This document shows positions 60,895 through 64,000 of a stretch of DNA of 64,000 nt, piece by piece (position 1 is the first letter of the stretch; each line of letters starts with the position of its first letter). The notes under the pieces are model-generated. The model saw nothing but the letters and a program-made list of their open reading frames with translations. It did not search any database and was not told where the DNA came from. The position numbers and the translations under genes were made by a program. The stretch spans positions 1 through 64,000 of the forward strand of contig UQHV01000010.1 in NCBI GenBank assembly GCA_900540895.1, read 5' to 3'. The DNA is from an uncultured Collinsella sp. (GTDB lineage: Bacteria > Actinomycetota > Coriobacteriia > Coriobacteriales > Coriobacteriaceae).

Positions 60895-60926
60895 ATGCGA
60901 CAAGGGGACTGTCCCATTGTCGCATT
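60895..60926. repeat. Hairpin between the IID and deglycase genes
   Basis: ATGCGACAA (60895-60903) and TTGTCGCAT (60918-60926) are a perfect inverted repeat around GGGGACTGTCCCAT, where GGGGAC/GTCCC can extend the stem. It follows the IID stop and precedes the deglycase ribosome site, so it may be a processing or attenuation point. The T-rich flank is weak. Confidence 0.6.
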
Positions 60927-61003
60927 TTGGGAATGGAAGCCTGCCTGGGGTATGGGATGCCAGGCAGGCCCCCGGGGGAAAGCGGTTAGACGCTTGGTCG
61001 CGA

Positions 61004-61837
61004 CTAGGCCAGGATGCCGGCCGCGGAGAGGGCGATGCCGCCCACGATGGCGATCACGAGAAGCCAACCGGTGTTGACGTTCTTCTTGATGAGCCAGTAC
61101 ATAAGGCCGGTGAGGCCAAGGGAGATCATCTGGGGCATCATGCCGTCCAGGATGTCCTGGATAACGACGGTGCCCTCAGCGAACTGCAGCGGGGTGGTGG
61201 CGCCGATCAGCGTAGCGATCATGCCGCCCACGGACATAAGACCCACGATGCCACAGACATACATGAGCTTCTCCATGAGGTCGCCGCCCTGAAGCTTGCT
61301 CAGGTACTCGTGGCCGCCCTGATAGCCCATCTTGGCTGCGAACCAAGTGATCAGCACAGAGGGGACGATGGAGATGAGCATGGCCAGGATCGGGCCCATG
61401 ATGGAGCCCTGCTGAGCCAGCTGAACGCCCAGGCCAAAGGCGATAACGCGGATGGTGCCCTGGAAGAAGGAGTCACCGATGCCGGAAAGCGGACCCATGA
61501 GGGAGGTCTTGACCGCGTTGATCGAATCGGGATCGAAGTTCTCGGGATCCTTGGCGTACTCCTCCTCCATGGAGGCGGAGAGGCCCAGGATGAAAGCGCT
61601 CGTCTGCGGGGTGCAGTTGTAGAACGCCATGTGACGGTGGTAAGCCTCTTTCTTAGCAGCGAGCTGCTTGGGGTCGGACTCATCCGGATAGAGGCGATCG
61701 AGCGTGGGAACCATGCCGTAGAGGAAGCCCATGTTCATCTGACGCTCGTAGTTCCAAGAGGCCTGGATGGCCCAGGAGCGCCAGAAGAACTGGCTGACCT
61801 TCTTGTTCAGGGACACGTCCTTGGTTGCGGTTGCCAT
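61004..61837 (-). CDS. PTS mannose/fructose/sorbose family transporter subunit IID
   Basis: 277 residues. MATATKDVSLNKKVSQFFWR leads into SWAIQASWNYERQMNMGFLY, the conserved IID opening, GPLSGIGDSFFQGTIRVIA, and three to four C-terminal helices ending GGIALSAAGILA. With IIC it forms the membrane channel of a mannose-type PTS. Follows IIC by 13 bases. Confidence 0.93.
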   Translation of the reverse strand: MATATKDVSLNKKVSQFFWRSWAIQASWNYERQMNMGFLYGMVPTLDRLYPDESDPKQLAAKKEAYHRHMAFYNCTPQTSAFILGLSASMEEEYAKDPENFDPDSINAVKTSLMGPLSGIGDSFFQGTIRVIAFGLGVQLAQQGSIMGPILAMLISIVPSVLITWFAAKMGYQGGHEYLSKLQGGDLMEKLMYVCGIVGLMSVGGMIATLIGATTPLQFAEGTVVIQDILDGMMPQMISLGLTGLMYWLIKKNVNTGWLLVIAIVGGIALSAAGILA

Positions 61838-61850
61838 AGTGTGTTCCTCC

Positions 61851-62645
61851 TTAGTCTTCGTCGTCTTCGAGCGGATCGTAGTCGGAATCGACACCGGCGG
61901 CTGCATGGGAACCGTTGAACTTGAAGCCCATGAAGACGACAGCCAGGCACACACCGATCAGAGCGACCGCGATGACGGACAGGTTGAGGTAAGCGGCGAG
62001 CAGGAAACCGATGAACAGGAACGGAGTCATACCCTTCTTGATCATCATGGTGAGCAGCAGGGCCAAGCCGTAGGCAGTCATGATCTTGGTCGAAACGTTA
62101 AGACCAGTGGACAGCCACTCGGGAACCATGTTGACGATGGCCTGAACCAGGTCGGTGCCAACAAAGACGGCGAGGAAGATCGGCAGGAAGTACATGATGG
62201 CGTACAGACCGGAGCCGGCGCAGATGTGCATACGGTAGGCGGTCTTGAAGTTACCGTTATCGATCGCGCTATCTGCCACATGGGTGAGGGCGGCGATGAT
62301 GGAACGGAACACGATGCCGAGGAGCTGACCCAGGACGGCGACCGGGATGGCGATCGTCATGGCGGTCTCGGCGGAAGCATCGGTCAGGCACGCAAAGGCA
62401 GCGGCCACGATGCCGCCCAGGACCATATCAGGCGGAACGGCGGCGCCGACCTGCACCAGGCCCATGGACACGAGCTCGACGGCGGCACCGACGGCAAGGC
62501 CGGTGGGCACATCGCCCAGCAGCAGACCGACGAGCGTAGCGCCAACGAGGGGCTGCTCGAAGTTAAGACGACCGAGCAGGCGGGAGTCCCACATGCAGAA
62601 CACGCCGACGAGGCCGACGAGCACCGCACTGATGAACGTATTCAT
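61851..62645 (-). CDS. PTS mannose/fructose/sorbose family transporter subunit IIC
   Basis: 264 residues with about eight helices. QPLVGATLVGLLLGDVPTGL is the conserved EIIC-Man loop; QVGAAVPPDMVLGGIVAAAF follows. The short acidic C-terminal tail ends DPLEDDED. Second gene of the operon, after IIAB. Confidence 0.93.
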   Translation of the reverse strand: MNTFISAVLVGLVGVFCMWDSRLLGRLNFEQPLVGATLVGLLLGDVPTGLAVGAAVELVSMGLVQVGAAVPPDMVLGGIVAAAFACLTDASAETAMTIAIPVAVLGQLLGIVFRSIIAALTHVADSAIDNGNFKTAYRMHICAGSGLYAIMYFLPIFLAVFVGTDLVQAIVNMVPEWLSTGLNVSTKIMTAYGLALLLTMMIKKGMTPFLFIGFLLAAYLNLSVIAVALIGVCLAVVFMGFKFNGSHAAAGVDSDYDPLEDDED

Positions 62646-62681
62646 ACCCTTCTCCTTTCAGTCAGGCAAAAGCCTGGTTGA

Positions 62682-63605
62682 TTACAGCTTGGCGTCGATG
62701 TCGACGCTCTGATACGTAGGGGTCTGCTGGACGTAGAGCTTGATGCCCATGTCGAGCAGCTGGTTGACGTCGGCCTTCTGGTTGGCGTCGAGGAAGACGG
62801 AGCTGTCCTTGCCTCCGACCTGATCGGCACCGTCGTGGTTGGCGGTGGCGCCCAGGTTGATGGCATCGAGCTTGTAGCCCTGGCAGAACTGCAGCATCTC
62901 GGCCGTGTTGCCAAAGACGAACATGACGCGCTCGCCGAGGGTGTTGAGCTTGTCCATCTTGGCGAGGGCACGCTCGACGGTGAAGACGTTCAGGCGCACG
63001 CCCTGGGGCTTGGCCAGCTTAAGAGCGCCCTTCTTGATGTCATCGTTGGCGGCAGCGTTGTCGACGACGATGATGCGCTCGGCCTGAACCTTGGTGGTCC
63101 AGGTAAAGACGACCTGGCCGTGCAGCAGACGGTAGTCAAGACGTGCGAGGACGATCTTGGCGGGACCGGAGCTGTGACGGGGCGCCTTGGCCTTCTTGGC
63201 GGGAGCCGCGGCAGCCTCGACCGGTGCGTTGGGGTTGGTCAGACCGGTACGGGCCTCGTTGATGAGGGCCGCGAGCTCGGCGCCCTTGATGGGGACGGGG
63301 CTCATAGCGAGCGTCAGTGCCAGCGGGATGTTGAAACCGCTGACAACCGTGAACTTCGTGCCGTTCTTGGAAAGCTCGACCATGTTGTTGTTGACCGAGC
63401 TGCCGAGCATATCGGTCAGCACATAGACGGTGTCGTCCGCGTTGAACGTGGCGATCATGGCGTCCACCTTATCGGTGATGGGCTCCTTGTCGTCACGAGC
63501 AAGCGACACGACGTGGACGTTCGACACGTCGCCGAGAACCATCTCGAGCGTGTCTTTGGCGCCTGCGGCCAGGCCGCCATGAGATGCGAGAATGATCTGA
63601 TTCAT
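62682..63605 (-). CDS. PTS mannose-family IIAB fusion protein
   Basis: 307 residues. IIA domain (1-125): ILASHGGLAAGAKDTLEMVL with the phospho-accepting His9, DMLGSSVNNNM. A linker rich in Ala/Pro/Lys (128-145) precedes IIB (147-307): IVLARLDYRLLHGQVVFTWT with the phospho-His, and VFTVERALAKM. It relays phosphate from HPr to the sugar. First gene of the operon; GGAGG precedes the ATG. Confidence 0.95.
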   Translation of the reverse strand: MNQIILASHGGLAAGAKDTLEMVLGDVSNVHVVSLARDDKEPITDKVDAMIATFNADDTVYVLTDMLGSSVNNNMVELSKNGTKFTVVSGFNIPLALTLAMSPVPIKGAELAALINEARTGLTNPNAPVEAAAAPAKKAKAPRHSSGPAKIVLARLDYRLLHGQVVFTWTTKVQAERIIVVDNAAANDDIKKGALKLAKPQGVRLNVFTVERALAKMDKLNTLGERVMFVFGNTAEMLQFCQGYKLDAINLGATANHDGADQVGGKDSSVFLDANQKADVNQLLDMGIKLYVQQTPTYQSVDIDAKL

Positions 63606-63631
63606 CTTGCCTCCTCCTTTTCGTTATGGTC

Positions 63632-63650
63632 ATTATAACGTCTTATACGT
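63632..63650. promoter_or_regulatory. Promoter and ACGT-N5-ACGT operator candidate of the PTS operon
   Basis: On the minus strand TATAAT (63632-63637) lies 27 bases before the IIAB start. Directly upstream, ACGTCTTATACGT (63638-63650) matches the gntR2 upstream motif; its position in the -10/-35 spacer suits repression. The -35 zone AT-rich bases TATAAG are not consensus. Confidence 0.55.
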
Positions 63651-63788
63651 TGCTTATATTGCTAATTAGTATAAAGACCGTTCGCGGGTGAAAATCGACC
63701 GTTGACGGGTTTAACGTACTTGAAACGTTGGGGCCGGGTAGGCCGGCGCTGGCTGGATAACCCGAGGTCAGACCCTGCGCGCAATCCT

Positions 63789-64000
63789 CTATCGCACAAA
63801 GTACCAGGGGCTTTCCTGCACGGTGGGCTCCAGCGCGATGCCGGTGCGCTCCTTAAACAGATCCATGTCCTGCGATTTCTCCGTCCACCACGCGTTGGGC
63901 TTAAAGGTCATGCTCTCAACGACATGACCGACAAACACACTGTTGCGCAGCTTGGAGAAGTCGGTGTTCATGATCAGGATGGACGCGAGCACCAGCACGA
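63789..64000 (-). CDS. C-terminal fragment of an unidentified protein (runs off window)
   Basis: At least 69 residues in frame to the window edge, ending ALEPTVQESPWYFVR with stop at 63789. The first visible residues VLASILIMNTDFSKLRN suggest a short hydrophobic stretch. The start lies outside the window. I recognise no family. It is the gene immediately upstream of the PTS operon, 183 bases away. Confidence 0.6.
   Translation of the reverse strand, partial: VLVLASILIMNTDFSKLRNSVFVGHVVESMTFKPNAWWTEKSQDMDLFKERTGIALEPTVQESPWYFVR

Overview
The window looks like chromosomal DNA of a high-GC, monoderm gut actinobacterium of the Coriobacteriia, most likely Collinsella. This is inferred from gene content, from strongly C/G-ending codons in the highly expressed genes (pyk, ldh), and from a Tad pilus locus without a secretin. 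No database search was possible, so the genus is a judgement. Most genes lie on the minus strand.

Region by region. (1) 1-6300: housekeeping genes tatD-rsmA, metG and rsmI, plus a GH5-like protein lacking the usual acid/base Glu; tRNA-Leu(CAG) lies at the left edge beside a 55-bp copy of its own 3' end, and tRNA-Phe lies at the right. (2) 6300-16530: a small RHH-antitoxin/toxin-like pair, then a complete-looking Tad (Flp) pilus operon transcribed leftward: CpaB, CpaE-like ATPase, TadA, TadB, TadC, Flp pilin, an anchored unknown, three TadE-type pseudopilins, a large TadG-like protein and a DUF192 protein, most with 4-nt or longer overlaps. (3) 16.7-25.2 kb: rsgA, a Ca2+-type P-ATPase, pyk, a protein with a nuclease-like C-terminal half, and a Zn-dependent phospholipase-C-like protein. 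(4) 25.2-38.97 kb: Ni/Co ECF transporter (cbiM/Q/O), pheST behind a T-box leader, M32 carboxypeptidase, glmM, a DUF4012 protein and an EamA transporter. (5) 39.2-44.7 kb: tRNA-Val followed by an accessory, defence-flavoured stretch (DUF5710, Zn-ribbon, SRA-like/HNH nuclease, unknown, AlbA_2/Schlafen regulator) ending in a 620-bp gene-free zone full of palindromes. (6) 44.7-52.4 kb: M16C peptidase, 5-formyl-THF cyclo-ligase, an AbiEi-like/nuclease-fold protein flanked by related palindromes, metA and an L-lactate-type dehydrogenase. (7) 52.5-63.6 kb: a probable Amadori-compound or amino-sugar catabolic region: a mannose-family PTS (IIAB, IIC, IID) with a FrlB-like SIS deglycase, a HAD phosphatase, YitT, two GntR/UTRA regulators around recQ, and a second FrlB-like SIS protein. 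A truncated gene runs off the right end.

The most striking non-coding theme is a large set of intergenic palindromes. Some are 65-145-bp hairpins (23038, 44377, 47814, 48734, 50136, 58813), several nested and several next to AbiEi/nuclease-like or Schlafen-like genes. Others are short dispersed repeat families, one of which (three copies) always sits upstream of the next gene in the same orientation and shows a compensatory base change.
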